From: Microbacterium suwonense
GTDB lineage: Bacteria; Actinomycetota; Actinomycetes; Actinomycetales; Microbacteriaceae
DNA: 64,000 nt
Reading direction: 5' to 3'
NCBI RefSeq assembly: GCF_030296555.1
Contig: NZ_AP027728.1
Location: forward strand, 1,116,001-1,180,000
Of this stretch, positions 1 to 9,680 are shown piece by piece; the first letter of the stretch is position 1, and every line of letters starts with the position of its first letter. The translations under genes and the position numbers were made by a program. The notes under the pieces were generated by a model. The model saw only the letters and a list, made by a program, of their open reading frames with translations, had not been told where the DNA came from and did no database searches.

Positions 1-1
1 C

Positions 2-427
2 TTCTACGACGATTCCTACTCCGACCTGACCGCCGACCAGTGGTGGGCCGGCGGCATCCGTCTGAGTCTGATCGCGCTCGCACTGCTGCTGAGCGCCTGC
101 TTCTTCGCGCTCATGCCCCGTCGCGCATTGCGGTGGACGACGCTGGGCCAGTACACCATGTACGTCTACCTGCTGCACTCGTTCGTGCTGTACCCGTTCC
201 GGGAGTCCGGCGCGCTGCGTGACCTGGATCCGACCTGGCTCTGGCTACCGCTGGTCACCCTGCTGTCCGCAGCGATCGCTGTGCTGCTGGCGTGGAGGCC
301 GGTGCGGAGACTGTTCCGGCCGCTGATCGAGCCGCGCCCGCGGTGGATGTTCGCCGATCCGTCGCTGTCCTCCCGCACCGGCCACCGCAGCGACCCGACC
401 GGTTCCCGGCGCGGGGCGGGCGGCTGA
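2..427 (+). CDS. Acyltransferase family membrane protein, C-terminal part
   Basis: Open from the window edge, so the start lies outside. About 141 residues remain: a hydrophobic segment (LIALALLLSACFFAL), then the TMYVYLLHSFVLYP stretch and a further hydrophobic segment, ending in an Arg/Pro-rich cytoplasmic tail. The Tyr-Leu-Leu-His pattern near the last helices resembles acyltransferase-3 / OpgC-like membrane proteins that acetylate sugars or cell-envelope polymers. The catalytic N-terminal half is missing, so substrate cannot be judged. It converges on efeB with a 30-base gap. The family call rests on the C-terminal helices only. Confidence 0.6.
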   Translation, partial: FYDDSYSDLTADQWWAGGIRLSLIALALLLSACFFALMPRRALRWTTLGQYTMYVYLLHSFVLYPFRESGALRDLDPTWLWLPLVTLLSAAIAVLLAWRPVRRLFRPLIEPRPRWMFADPSLSSRTGHRSDPTGSRRGAGG

Positions 428-457
428 GGCGCTGCCCGGCGCCCGCGCCGACCGCAC

Positions 458-1731
458 TCAGGCGAACAGCGCCGCTCCGATGTAGGAGCCCTCATCCACC
501 CCTGCCGGGATGGCCCAGATGCCGGTGCCGACATGGCGGATGTACTCGTTGAGCAGGTCCGTGGAGAGCCGACGCTGCAGGGAGACGAACTGTTCGGGGT
601 CGCGCTGATACGCCAGGAAGAACAGGCCTGCATCCATCCGGCCGAGAGCATTGTTGCCGCCGACGTAGTTGAACCCGCGACGCAGGATGCGGGTTCCGCC
701 GTTGGCATCAGGGTGCGCGAGCCGGACGTGGCTGTGTTCGTCGAGCGCGGACAGCTTCGGAGCCGTCTCCTCCGTGCCGCCGGACAGCGGCGCCCCTTCA
801 CCCTTGTCGCGCCCGAAGATCTGCTCCTGTTCGGACAGCCGCACCCGATCCCAGGTCTCGATCAGCATCGCGATCTTCCGAGCCACCAGATAGGAGCCTC
901 CGGCGAGCCAGGCGGGCTCGTCATCGTCGGCGACCCAGACGTGCTCCCGAAGCGCCTCCCGATCGTCGGCGAGGATATTGGCCGTGCCGTCCTTGAACCC
1001 GAAGAGGTTCCGGGGCGTGTGCTGGTCGGTGGTGGTGCGGGAGGTCTTGCCGAAGCCCAGCTGGGACCAGCGTAGCTTCGCCCGCCCGAACGCGATGCGA
1101 CTGAGGTTGCGGATGGCGTGCACGGCCACCTGCGGATCGTCGGCGCACACCTGGACGCACAGATCCCCGCCGGACTGCGCGGGGTCCAGGTCCTCGCCGA
1201 GGAACGGCGGGAGGCGCTCGAGCTTGGGCGGCCTGCGTTCGCGGATGCCGTATCGGTCGCCGTCCTCGTTCTCGAACAGGGTCGGCCCGAAGCCGAATGT
1301 GACGGTCAGGGCGGCGGCCGGCAGTCCCAGTGCCTCGCCGCTGTCATCCGGCGGCGCCTCGGGCGAGCCGCCCACGGCTCCGGTCGCACTCACCTCGAGC
1401 CCCTGCGTCATGCGAGCGGATGCATACGTCCAGTCCTGCAACAGCTCGACGAGGGTGTCGCGGTCGCTGCGCGGCATCATGTCGAAGGCAGCGAAGTGCA
1501 GATGCTCCTGCACAGGCGTGGTGATACCGGCCTGGTGTGCCCCGAAGAAGGAATGCGATCCCGGCTCCTGCCGCCCGTCCCGCTGAGCGACCCCGGCCAG
1601 GAATCCGCCTGCGCCGGCCGCGACGAGAGCGCTGCGCCTCCACCGGCGGCGAGCCCCAGCAGTCCGCGCCTGCTGAGCCCCGACCGCAGCGGCTGCGGCG
1701 GCTGCGGCTCGACGTCCTCGGTCATCGGCAT
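458..1731 (-). CDS. efeB: EfeB, Tat-exported Dyp-type haem peroxidase (frameshifted)
   Basis: Dye-decolourising peroxidase of the EfeUOB ferrous iron uptake system; in known systems it acts outside the membrane and uses haem. The reading frame from the ATG at 1731 gives a twin-arginine signal (SRRGLLGLAAGGGAAL); the rest continues in another frame (VAAGAGGFLAG, then the peroxidase domain). The typical Dyp elements are visible: GFKDGTAN (distal Asp region), GGSYLVARKI, and a C-terminal FFLAYQRDP segment. The two frames join if one base was lost near 1627 (GGAGCG reduced to GAGCG on the plus strand). Corrected length is about 424 residues, normal for EfeB. Starts 6 bases after the efeO stop, last gene of the operon. 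Confidence 0.92.
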
Positions 1732-1737
1732 CCGCGA

Positions 1738-2970
1738 TCAGGACAGTGCGACGCTCGTCAGCTGCGACAGCGGCTCGGCGAGTGCATTGATCAGATCGAT
1801 GAGGTTGCGCTTGTCCGTGTCATTCAGGTCGGTGAAGGGCACGAAGCCGGCATCCAGAGAGCCGTGCACACCGAGGGCCTGCTCGAGATCCGAGTAGCCG
1901 GCGGCGATGTCCTTCACCAGTGCGGCGCCTTCGTCACCCTTCGCCGTCACGAATTCACTGACCAGCGAGAACGCCATCTTCGACCCCTCCACGTTCGCAG
2001 CGAAGTCGTAGAGGTCAGTGTGCGACCACCAGTCCTCCTCACCGGTGATCTTGCCGGTGGCCACCTCGTCCAGCAGTGCGACGGCCCCGTTCGAGATGCC
2101 GGCGATGCCCTGATCGTTCAGTGCGGCGGTGAAGTCCTCCGAGTGCACGTAGTCGTAGAGCTCCTGCACGTCGGCGATCAGCAGATCGCCGAACTCGCCG
2201 CGCTGCTCGGCTGTGGACGGCGCCCAATCCTGCCAGGCGGGCGTCTCGTCATCGGCGTTCAGCGCATCCTCAGCCGGTACCCACAGATCCTTCTCGATGC
2301 GATGGAATCCGGTCCAATCCAGCCCCTCGGCCACGGCGTCGACCTCGCGGTAGTCGATGCGCGGGTCGAGGTCGCCGAGCGCCTCGGCGACCGGCTCGAT
2401 GCGCTCATAGTAGGCGCGAGTGGTCGCGAACAGCTCACGTGCCCTCTCGTCGTCGCCATCGGTGTACGCCGTGACCAGCTCCTGCACAGCGGGAACCAGC
2501 TGCCCCACCTGATCCTTGACGAATGCCGCGTAGAGGTCGACGGCCTGCTGCTTCTGCTCGGCGTCCGGTCCGTCGATGGCGACCTTGTCGCCTCTGACGG
2601 TGAACGCAGCCCTGCCCACACCCTCGCCGATCATGCCGGGCTTGCAGACTGTGAAGTAGTCGCCGGGCTGTGCCACGACGGTCAGGGTTCGCGAGGCCGC
2701 AGGAGCGATGTTCTCCACCTCGCCGATGATGCGCAGGCCGTCATCGGCCAGCAGGTAGAACTCGCTCACCTGGTCGCCGGTGTTGGACACGGTGAAGGTC
2801 AGGGTGCCGCTCTGCGCGGTGTCGGCGGAGACCGTGCACTCATCCGCGGTCGAGGAGACCGTGAAGGATGCTGAGGGATCGGCGCCCGCCTTCGCGACGC
2901 AGCCGGTGAGGGCGAAGGCGGTGACAGCCAGAGCGGCGGCCGCGCTGAGAGGACGGATCAAGACGGTCAT
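1738..2970 (-). CDS. efeO: EfeO, iron-uptake lipoprotein with cupredoxin and M75 domains
   Basis: 410-residue periplasm-side iron-binding component of EfeUOB. The N-terminus is a lipoprotein signal with lipobox L21-T-G-C24. A cupredoxin-like domain follows (roughly residues 35-130, with TVCKPGMIGEG as ligand loop), then an all-helical M75 peptidase-like (imelysin) domain with the HxxE motif H223-R-I-E226. Members of the family lack protease activity and are thought to collect iron for EfeU; that role is inferred from the family. The ATG at 2970 overlaps the efeU stop (ATGA), showing translational coupling. A longer open frame upstream of this ATG runs antisense through efeU and is not coding. 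Confidence 0.93.
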   Translation of the reverse strand: MTVLIRPLSAAAALAVTAFALTGCVAKAGADPSASFTVSSTADECTVSADTAQSGTLTFTVSNTGDQVSEFYLLADDGLRIIGEVENIAPAASRTLTVVAQPGDYFTVCKPGMIGEGVGRAAFTVRGDKVAIDGPDAEQKQQAVDLYAAFVKDQVGQLVPAVQELVTAYTDGDDERARELFATTRAYYERIEPVAEALGDLDPRIDYREVDAVAEGLDWTGFHRIEKDLWVPAEDALNADDETPAWQDWAPSTAEQRGEFGDLLIADVQELYDYVHSEDFTAALNDQGIAGISNGAVALLDEVATGKITGEEDWWSHTDLYDFAANVEGSKMAFSLVSEFVTAKGDEGAALVKDIAAGYSDLEQALGVHGSLDAGFVPFTDLNDTDKRNLIDLINALAEPLSQLTSVALS

Positions 2971-3917
2971 GCTGCTCCCGGAGACGATGACGGAATGGAC
3001 GATGGCTGCGGTGCCGCCTTGGCGGCATCGGCAGGCGAGGGCAGGCGGCTTCTGCGGATCCCGCGTAGGAAGAGCCCGCCGACGATGAGGATGTACAGCG
3101 CCCAGGCGGTGACCTGCAACCAGCTCATGTGCGGAACGAAGCCCACAACCGCCTGGAGCAGCACGGCCCAGAATCCGGTGGGCGCGATGACGGTGCTGAC
3201 ATCGAACGCCCACCCGAACGGGAACCCGGCCCAGCCGGTCAGCACGGCACCGGTCGTGGCATCGATGGGCGCCATCGCGCTGAACGGGCCGGGGAGGACG
3301 CCGGCTTCCTGCAGATCCATCATGGCGTACGCCAGCACACCTGCCGCGACGACGACGAGGAACCCGCCCGTCCAGGTGAAGAAGGTGCCCAGGTTCAGTC
3401 GGAGGGCCCCGCGCGCCAGCATCCACCCCACCACGATCGCGACGGCGAGGCCGGCTGCCGCGCCGATCAGCACCGTGGGATCCTGACCGAACGTCTGCGA
3501 CATCGACCACAGCAGCAGCGTGGTCTCGATGCCCTCGCGCGCCACGGAGACGAAGCCGACCGCCACCAGCGCCCACAGTGTGCCGGATTCCAGCGCCCGG
3601 TCGATCCCGCCCTGCAGCGATGCCTTCATGGTGCGCCCGGCCTTCTGCATCCAGAAGATCATCCAGGTGACCATGCCCACCGCCAGCAGCGAGAACACTC
3701 CGCCGAGGATCTCCTGCGCCTGGGATGTCAGCGCGTATGAGCCGAAGGTCAGCACGGCGCCGATGCCCAGTGCCAGCGCGACGGCGCATCCGATTCCCGC
3801 CCACATCCTCGGCAGCACGTCTGCCCGCCCTATTCGGCGCAGGTAGGCGACCAGAATGCCGACCACGAGGGCCGCTTCCAGGCCCTCACGCAGGCCGATC
3901 AGGAAGGTTGCGAACAC
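2967..3917 (-). CDS. efeU: EfeU, iron permease (FTR1/OFeT family)
   Basis: 316-residue polytopic membrane protein, the permease of the EfeUOB system. Both conserved REGxE motifs are present: REGLEAAL near residue 10 and AREGIETTLLLW near residue 128; their glutamates carry iron in this family. About seven hydrophobic segments are visible. A basic, Ser/Pro/Ala-rich cytoplasmic tail follows the last helix. The start is GTG at 3917, giving the usual MFATFLIGLREGLEA beginning. First gene of the operon, with a palindromic operator 31 bases upstream, so the whole operon is probably iron-repressed. Confidence 0.94.
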   Translation of the reverse strand: MFATFLIGLREGLEAALVVGILVAYLRRIGRADVLPRMWAGIGCAVALALGIGAVLTFGSYALTSQAQEILGGVFSLLAVGMVTWMIFWMQKAGRTMKASLQGGIDRALESGTLWALVAVGFVSVAREGIETTLLLWSMSQTFGQDPTVLIGAAAGLAVAIVVGWMLARGALRLNLGTFFTWTGGFLVVVAAGVLAYAMMDLQEAGVLPGPFSAMAPIDATTGAVLTGWAGFPFGWAFDVSTVIAPTGFWAVLLQAVVGFVPHMSWLQVTAWALYILIVGGLFLRGIRRSRLPSPADAAKAAPQPSSIPSSSPGAA

Positions 3918-3947
3918 AGGCGGAGGCTCCGAGATCCGGGTGGTTTC

Positions 3948-3967
3948 AGGTAAGGGATGCCTTACCT
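3948..3967. promoter_or_regulatory. Palindromic iron-box candidate upstream of efeUOB
   Basis: Perfect inverted repeat AGGTAAGG-GATG-CCTTACCT, 31 bases before the efeU start and followed by TAAAG. The half-sites (AGGTAAG/CTTACCT) look like those of DtxR/IdeR-type iron repressor boxes, but the arms are 4 bases apart, wider than the classic 19-base DtxR box (AGGTTAG-C/G-CTAACCT). An operator for iron repression is inferred from position and operon content. Confidence 0.6.
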
Positions 3968-4065
3968 AAAGAACTTTAGCACCGTGACGGGGTGCCGCAT
4001 ATCGATCCACGGTAAGACGACGCAACATTCCGCCGATCGGCTCGGTGCATGGTTAGCGTCGAGTC

Positions 4066-5068
4066 ATGACGGACCTGAATCTCCCCATCCTGGACATGTC
4101 CCGGCTCGATGACGGCGCCGCAGCGGCATCCGCATTCCGCGCCGATCTGCGCGCCGCCACTCGAGATGTCGGATTCTTCTACCTGACCGGAACCGGGATC
4201 CCCACCGAGCTCGTCGCTCGACTGCACCGCGTCGCGCGCGAGTTCTTCGCGCTGCCCGAGGCGGACAAGCTCGCGATCGAGAACGTCAGGAGCCCGCACT
4301 TCCGCGGCTACACGCGCATCGGCGGAGAGCGCACCCAGGGCCGCGTCGACTGGCGCGAGCAGATCGACATCGGATCCGAGCGCGATGCCGTCAGCGGCGG
4401 CCCGGCTTACAACCGGCTCATCGGCCCGAACCTGTGGCCGGCCGCGCTGCCCGAGCTGCGTGAGACCGTGACGCAGTGGCACACCGCGATGTGCGCGATC
4501 GCCCGCAGGCTGCTGCGTGCCTGGGCGTTGTCGCTGGGCGCTGCGGAGTCGTACTTCGATGACCATTTCGGTGAGCCATCGACACTGATCAAGATCGTGC
4601 GCTATCCGGGAACGGACAATCCGCTCCCCCAGCAGGGAGTCGGCGCACACAAGGACAGCGGTGTGCTGACCCTGCTATGGGTCGAGCCGGGGCGCGGGGG
4701 CCTGCAGGTCGAGCGCGACGGCGAGTGGGTGGATGCCCCGCCCGTGGACGGCGCGTTCGTGGTGAACATCGGGGCTGCTCGAATACGCCACCAACGGGTA
4801 TCTGAAGGCCACCAACCACCGCGTGATCTCACCAAGGGCCCCGCAGGATCGCCTGTCGATCCCGTTCTTCTTCAATCCCGCACTGGACTCGCAGCTGCCG
4901 CTGATCGACCTGCCCGCCGAGCTCGCCGCGCAGGCCCGCGGCGTGACCGATGACCCGCACAACCCGATCCACAGCCTGTACGGCGAGAACGCGCTGAAAT
5001 CACGCCTGCGCGCGCACCCCGACGTGGCGGCCATCCATCATCCCGATCTGGTGGGTGCTCCCGCCTAG
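4066..5068 (+). CDS. 2-oxoglutarate/Fe(II) oxygenase, isopenicillin N synthase-like (frameshifted)
   Basis: About 334 residues after correction. An N-terminal DIOX_N-like part (LPILDMSRL, then DVGFFYLTGTGIP) precedes the double-stranded beta-helix core. Iron ligands H and D lie in GVGAHKDSG, and the distal His in TNHRVIS with the Arg-x-x-Ser that binds 2-oxoglutarate. Substrate is not predictable; homologues hydroxylate small molecules. The frame breaks at about 4771-4776: GGGGAGCTG, expected for IGELLEYA, reads GGGGCTG, a loss of two bases (or gain of one). The start ATG has TAGCGT 12 bases upstream, so the transcript is probably leaderless. It runs alone between efeU and rpsO. Confidence 0.85.
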
Positions 5069-5116
5069 CATCCGTCTCCCTGCCGCACACGCCGGCAGTG
5101 CGGTCCGGACACGACG

Positions 5117-5144
5117 AAGGCCGCCCCACACCCGGGGCGGCCTT
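5117..5144. terminator. Bidirectional hairpin terminator between the oxygenase gene and rpsO
   Basis: Perfect 11-bp arms AAGGCCGCCCC / GGGGCGGCCTT with a 6-base loop, placed between convergent genes (stops at 5068 and 5178). The A/T base pairs at the foot give a short U tail in both directions, so it can serve both genes. Confidence 0.8.
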
Positions 5145-5177
5145 CCAAGAAAGTTTTGTGCGATTGCACGCTGGTCG

Positions 5178-5447
5178 TCAGCGGCGAAGTCCAAGCTTCT
5201 CGATGAGCGCACGGTAGCGCTCGATGTCGATGTCCTGGAGGTAGCCGAGCAGTCGACGGCGCTGACCGACGAGCAGGAACAGCCCACGACGCGAGTGGTG
5301 GTCGTGCTTGTGCTCCTTGAGGTGCTCGGTGAGGTCCTTGATGCGCTGCGACAGCATGGCGACCTGCACCTCGGGGGATCCGGTGTCACCGGGGTGCGTC
5401 GCGTACTCTTCGATGATCGCCTTCTTGACGTCTGATTCCAGTGCCAT
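5178..5447 (-). CDS. rpsO: 30S ribosomal protein S15
   Basis: 89 residues, the standard length for S15, which binds 16S rRNA in the platform of the small subunit. The family motifs [17 protein letters not shown] and [20 protein letters not shown] (here [20 protein letters not shown]) are intact. Start ATG at 5447; the longer open frame upstream lacks family similarity. The usual partner pnp is not next to it; it is monocistronic with a strong terminator downstream and a divergent MFS gene upstream. Confidence 0.98.
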   Translation of the reverse strand: MALESDVKKAIIEEYATHPGDTGSPEVQVAMLSQRIKDLTEHLKEHKHDHHSRRGLFLLVGQRRRLLGYLQDIDIERYRALIEKLGLRR

Positions 5448-5588
5448 AGATTCGATCCCCTCTCTGCTTGTTGCGCGGCGCCCGACGCCTGATGCGTGGG
5501 CTCTCTTGATCCGCGGCCGATCGAACGGCAACCACAACAGCCTACCAGTTTCGACGCCAGTGGTGCGCACGCCCGATAGCCTCTAGGA

Positions 5589-6879
5589 GTGCAGTTCTCC
5601 CGCGGTCTTCTCATCGACCTCTCGCCGTTGAGGACCAGCCCCGCTTTCGCCCGCATGTGGATCGGCTCGACGCTGGCGGGCATCGGCGGTCAGCTCACCA
5701 TCGTCACCGTCATGCTGCACGTGTTCGAGCTGACCGGCAGCACGTTCGCCGTCTCTATGATCGCCGTCGCAGGACTCCTGCCGATGATCCTCGCCGGTCT
5801 CTACGGGGGCATGCTCGCCGACGCCTTCGACAGGCGTCGAGTCGCGCTGATCTCCGCCACCGTGGCATTCCTCGCCACGGCACTGCTGGCAGCACTGACC
5901 TGGACACACGCCGAGACGATCTGGTGGCTGTACGGGCTGAGCATGATCATCGCCGCGGCCAACTCGGTCGGGATGGCCACGCGGACGGCCATCGTGCCGC
6001 GGCTCATCCCCTGGAGCGCCTCGCGGCGGCATCCGCGCTGAACGGCGTGGCCTTCGGCGTGACGGTGATGGTCGGCCCCGCGGTGGCGGGAATGCTCGTC
6101 GCGCTGACGGGCTTCGGCTGGACCTACACGATCGACATCATCCTGATGATGTCGATGTTCCTCGGCCTGTGGACGCTTCCGCCGCTGCGCCCGGAAGGCA
6201 CGATTGTGCGTCCCGGGCTGGCCTCCTCGTCGACGGCTGGCGTTTCCTGCGCCGGGCGGGCAACATCCGGATGCAGTTCCTGCTCGACATCACGGCGATG
6301 ACGTTCGGGCAGCCGCTCGCGCTCTTCCCCGCGCTCGGAACCGTGCTGCTCGGCGGCGGAGCCCTCACGACGGGGATCCTCACCGCGGCGGTCGCCGTCG
6401 GCACCTTCGTCTCCAGCCTGTTCTCTGGACGTGTGGTGCACTACCGCTGGCACGGCATCGGCATCGCGCGGGCCGTGCAGGCATACGGTGCGGCCATCGC
6501 GCTGTTCGGCGCGATCCTGCTGACAGGGGTGTTCCTGCCCCCGGCATCCGAGCAGGTGCCGCACATGCTGCTGATCGCTCTCGCCTGTCTTGCACTGGCG
6601 CTGTCGGGGGCGGCCGACAATGTCAGCTCCATCTACCGCAACACGATGATGCAGGCTGCCGTGCCCGACGCGATGCGCGGGCGACTGCAGGGGATCTTCA
6701 TCATCGTCGTCGCCGGCGGCCCCCGCGTGGGCGCCCTGTACGTCGGTGCCCTCGCTACGGTGACAAGCCTGTGGTTCCCGCCGCTGCTGGGCGGGTTCCT
6801 GGTGATCGGCATCGCCGCGACTCTCGCACGACTGAGCCCGCGTTTCCGCGCCTACGACGCGCTGAGCCCCGAGGCCTGA
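5589..6879 (+). CDS. MFS transporter, EntS/DHA3-like exporter (two frameshifts)
   Basis: About 430 residues after correction, with about 12 hydrophobic segments. It has the MFS loop signature in GGMLADAFDRRRVALIS between helices 2 and 3. General look is that of the EntS-like exporters (siderophore or drug efflux); substrate unknown. Three frames must be joined: the first ends near 6008-6012 (IPRLIP then LERLAAASALNGVAF), the second near 6225 where GCCTCCCTCG reads GCCTCCTCG (RPGLASLVDGWRF). Both are single-base losses. The GTG start at 5589 has TAGCCT 12 bases upstream (leaderless). Divergent from rpsO. Confidence 0.85.
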
Positions 6880-6928
6880 CGCTCAGCGCGCACGGCCCCG
6901 GGGCTCGAGAGTCTCAGTATGCGCGAGC

Positions 6929-7477
6929 TCAGACCTGCAGCGCACCCTGCAGGTCGAGGCCGATCGTGATGTCCTTGCCGACCAGCACGCCACCGGTCTC
7001 GAGAGCAGCGTTCCAGGTGAGCCCGAAGTCCTCGCGGTTGATGACGGTCTTCGCCGACGCGCCCGCCTTGTAGTTGCCGTACGGGTCGGTGCCGAAGCCG
7101 CCGAAGTCCAGCTCGAAGCTGACCGGCTTGGTGATGCCGCGGATCGTCAGATCGCCGTCGACGAAGAAGTCGCCGTCTTCGACGCGTGTTCCGGTGGAGA
7201 CGAACTCCATGGTGGGGTGGTTCTCGACGTCGAAGAAGTCTGCTGAACGCAGGTGCGCGTCACGGCCCTCGTCGTTGGTGTCGACGGATGCCACGTCGAC
7301 CTTCGCCTCGACCTTGGCCTCGAGCGGGTTCTCCGGAGCGATCAGCGTGGCCTCCTTCACCCCGAAGCTGCCGCGCACCTTCGAGATCATCATGTGCCGG
7401 ACGCTGAAGGTGACCTCGCTGTGCGCGGGGTCCAGGGTCCAGGTTCCAGGACGGTAACCGGGGATCTCGATCGACAT
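6929..7477 (-). CDS. YceI family lipocalin-like protein
   Basis: 182 residues without signal peptide. The hallmark strands are present: GTWTLDPAHSEVTFSVRHMMISKVRGSF, then HPTMEFVST and LTIRGITKPVSFEL. YceI proteins bind polyisoprenoid-type lipids in a beta barrel; in actinobacteria they are often cytoplasmic and of unknown function. Start at ATG 7477, with a good Shine-Dalgarno AAGGAG 8 bases before; the upstream extension of the frame lacks support. It stands alone, convergent with the MFS gene. Confidence 0.93.
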   Translation of the reverse strand: MSIEIPGYRPGTWTLDPAHSEVTFSVRHMMISKVRGSFGVKEATLIAPENPLEAKVEAKVDVASVDTNDEGRDAHLRSADFFDVENHPTMEFVSTGTRVEDGDFFVDGDLTIRGITKPVSFELDFGGFGTDPYGNYKAGASAKTVINREDFGLTWNAALETGGVLVGKDITIGLDLQGALQV

Positions 7478-7591
7478 ATGTGGTTCTCCTTGACGTCGTC
7501 TGCAGTGTCGTGGGCGCCGGCCGTCGAGCGGGCGCCACACGAAGAGACAACTTACATTCGAACGCATACATTCCCACTCACGGCGTTCTCA

Positions 7592-7638
7592 CAGAAAACC
7601 CGCCCGCGCGGCGTGAGGAACGCGGCGCGGACGGGTTT
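7592..7638 (-). terminator. Intrinsic terminator downstream of the FKBP gene
   Basis: 14-bp arms with one mismatch (7596-7609 against 7625-7638), followed on the minus strand by GGGTTTTCTG, a short U tract. It starts 14 bases after the FKBP stop codon. Confidence 0.8.
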
Positions 7639-7651
7639 CGGATGCCGGGAT

Positions 7652-8020
7652 TCAGCCCACGGCCACCAGATCGATGATGAAGATCAGAGTCTTGCCGGAG
7701 AGGAAGTGACCGGCGCCTGCCGAACCGTACGCCAGGTGCGGCGGAATGGTCAGCTCTCGGCGCCCGCCGACCTTCATGCCGGGGATGCCCTCCTGCCAGC
7801 CCTGGATCAGGCCGCGAAGCGGGAACTGAATGGTCTCGCCCCGGCTCCAGGACGAGTCGAACTCCTCACCGGTGTCGTACTCGACGCCGGCGTAGTGCAC
7901 GGTGACGGTGTCGCCGGGCTTCGCCTCATCGCCGTCGCCGACGATGATGTCGCGGATGACGAGTTCGGCGGGGGCGGGTCCGGTGGGAGCGTCGAACTCG
8001 GGCTTTGTGCGATCAGTCAT
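7652..8020 (-). CDS. FKBP-type peptidyl-prolyl cis-trans isomerase
   Basis: 122-residue cytoplasmic single-domain FKBP. The ligand-pocket residues of the family are recognisable: VTVHYAGVEYDTGEEFDSSW, the LRGLIQGWQEGIPGMKVGGRRELTIPPHLAYG core, and a closing TLIFIIDLVAV strand. It catalyses proline isomerisation and may assist folding. The start is ATG 8020 (MTDRTKPEFD); codons upstream in frame do not look like the family. A second FKBP, exported as a lipoprotein, lies at 45855-46850. Confidence 0.95.
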   Translation of the reverse strand: MTDRTKPEFDAPTGPAPAELVIRDIIVGDGDEAKPGDTVTVHYAGVEYDTGEEFDSSWSRGETIQFPLRGLIQGWQEGIPGMKVGGRRELTIPPHLAYGSAGAGHFLSGKTLIFIIDLVAVG

Positions 8021-8164
8021 GACTCCATCAAACCCGAGGGCCGCACGAGGGTCAACGCCACGAATCCGCTGAGCGCGAACGTGCCGACCGTTCGGCGGAG
8101 CCGGGCCGGCCCGGCAGAGACTCTTGACTTCCGCGCCGTCTCGGAGCACCCTGTCATTAGGTCA

Positions 8165-8215
8165 ACTCAGCGCCCGGGAGACTCGCAGGCATCGCCGCAG
8201 CACCGGGCGCTGAGT
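8165..8215 (-). terminator. Hairpin downstream of the PrsW-type gene
   Basis: Perfect 13-bp arms ACTCAGCGCCCGG / CCGGGCGCTGAGT with a 25-base interior, 40 bases after the stop of the gene at 8255. No U tract. The rest of the 234-base gap (8021-8254) shows nothing else that I can name. Confidence 0.55.
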
Positions 8216-8254
8216 CTGTCCTGGACGCTGCGAGTGTCCCACCAGCGGGTGGGC

Positions 8255-9621
8255 TCAGTATGCGAGCAGCTGCGCCCGCGTCGCCCTGGTTCTCGCGAGC
8301 AGCGCTTGTTCGTCGGCGGCTGCATACGCGTCGTGCCCGGTGATCGCGCGCTGACGGACGGCGGCGAGTGCGGTCGCGTCTCTGATGAAAGACCTCATCA
8401 GAGCTCGCCGGTCGCCCCGCAGACCCGCCGCCCACTGCATCCCCGCCTTCCGGCCCGCAGGAGTCGCCAGCATCACCACCTCCTCGGCGGTGAACCAGCC
8501 GGCGTCGGCGTAGTCTCCGAGCCGGCGCCGTGTCAGCCGTGCCTCGGCACGGCGCAGCGCGACGATGACGAAGATGAAACCGAGGAAGAGCGGGATCTGC
8601 GTGGTCAGATACAGCACGATGAAGTCGCCCAGCAACGAGGATCCGTTCCAGAACGCGTGCAGCAGCACAGCTCCGAGCAGCCCGAGCGCGCCGGCGCCGA
8701 GCGCACCCGATGCGCCGGCTCCACGACGAGCGGCCAGGCCGATGGCGAACCCGGTCAGAGCGGTGAACATGGCGTGCGCGAACGGCGAGACCAGACCGCG
8801 CAGGATGAAGGTGAGCGTCAGATCACCCGCGCCGCCGGTGATCAGGCTGACGCCGAAGTATTGGATGTTCTCGGTGAACGCGAATCCCGCACCGACCAGC
8901 GCGCCGTACACGATGCCGTCCACCGGCCCATCGAAGGCACGACGGCCGATCACGAGGATCAGGAACACCCCGAGGCCTTTGGCGACCTCCTCGACGATGG
9001 GTGCCTGGACGACGGCGGTGAAGATCCCGTCGGGGCGGCCGACGGCCACGTTCAGCAACAGGTCGAACAGCAACGCCATGCCGGCGGCCGCCACCCCGCC
9101 CCACGCCACTGCGAAGATCACGAGACTCTTCGGCTCGGGCTCCCACCTGTCGATCAGGTGCACACCGAAGAGGACGATCCCCAGCGGCACGAGCGCGAGG
9201 ACGAGTCCCACCGCCGATGCGCCGGTGCCGAGGAACACCGCGAAGTAGGCGATCAGCGCGAGCATCGCGAAGCCGAGCACTCCGAACACCCAGATGGACA
9301 CCCCTCGGCCCCGGCGCACCGGCATCGGTAGTGCGGGCATACCTGCAGCCGGGGATGGCGACAGCGGCGCCGGAGGCGCCACCTGAGAAGCCGATCGACC
9401 GGCGACCCGCAGGTACGGCTCCTCTAGTGCGGGCTGCGCCGGACGGGGCGCCTGCCCGTACCCGGGCTGAGGAGGCCGACCGTACAGCGGCCGTGGTGGC
9501 TGCCCGTAAACCGGCTGGCCTTCCCGGCCGTACGCCGGCTGGCCCTCCACGGATGCCGACGACGCGTCAGCCGGCCCGCCGGTCGTCGGCGGCCGCGCCG
9601 GGGACTCCCTCCAAAGCTCAT
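8255..9621 (-). CDS. PrsW family intramembrane metalloprotease (frameshifted near start)
   Basis: About 455 residues. A Pro/Gly/Tyr/Gln-rich N-terminal tail (repeats of the type GQPxYGRxxQP) is followed by about eight membrane helices. The M82 motifs are visible: IVEEVAKGLG (EExxK), FAFTENIQYFG (ENxxY) and SPFAHAMFTALTG, plus a later LLHAFWNGSS histidine. PrsW clips anti-sigma factors in Bacillus; the target here is unknown. The ATG at 9621 has TAGGCT 12 bases upstream, marking a leaderless start, but its frame (MSFGG) must lose register with ESPARPP near 9607 where GGGGAG reads GGGAG. If the frame is instead intact, a start near 9550 is possible. Confidence 0.85.
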
Positions 9622-9680
9622 GCTGAAAGCCTAGAGGGAGCCTCCGCCATGGCACGCATCCCGGCCGGTAGCGTAGAGGC

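Noticed and set aside
1738..3804. 688-codon frame beginning inside efeU
   Set aside because: Only the last 410 codons are EfeO; the rest lies antisense-like over efeU in another frame. ATG 2970 with lipoprotein signal is the true start.
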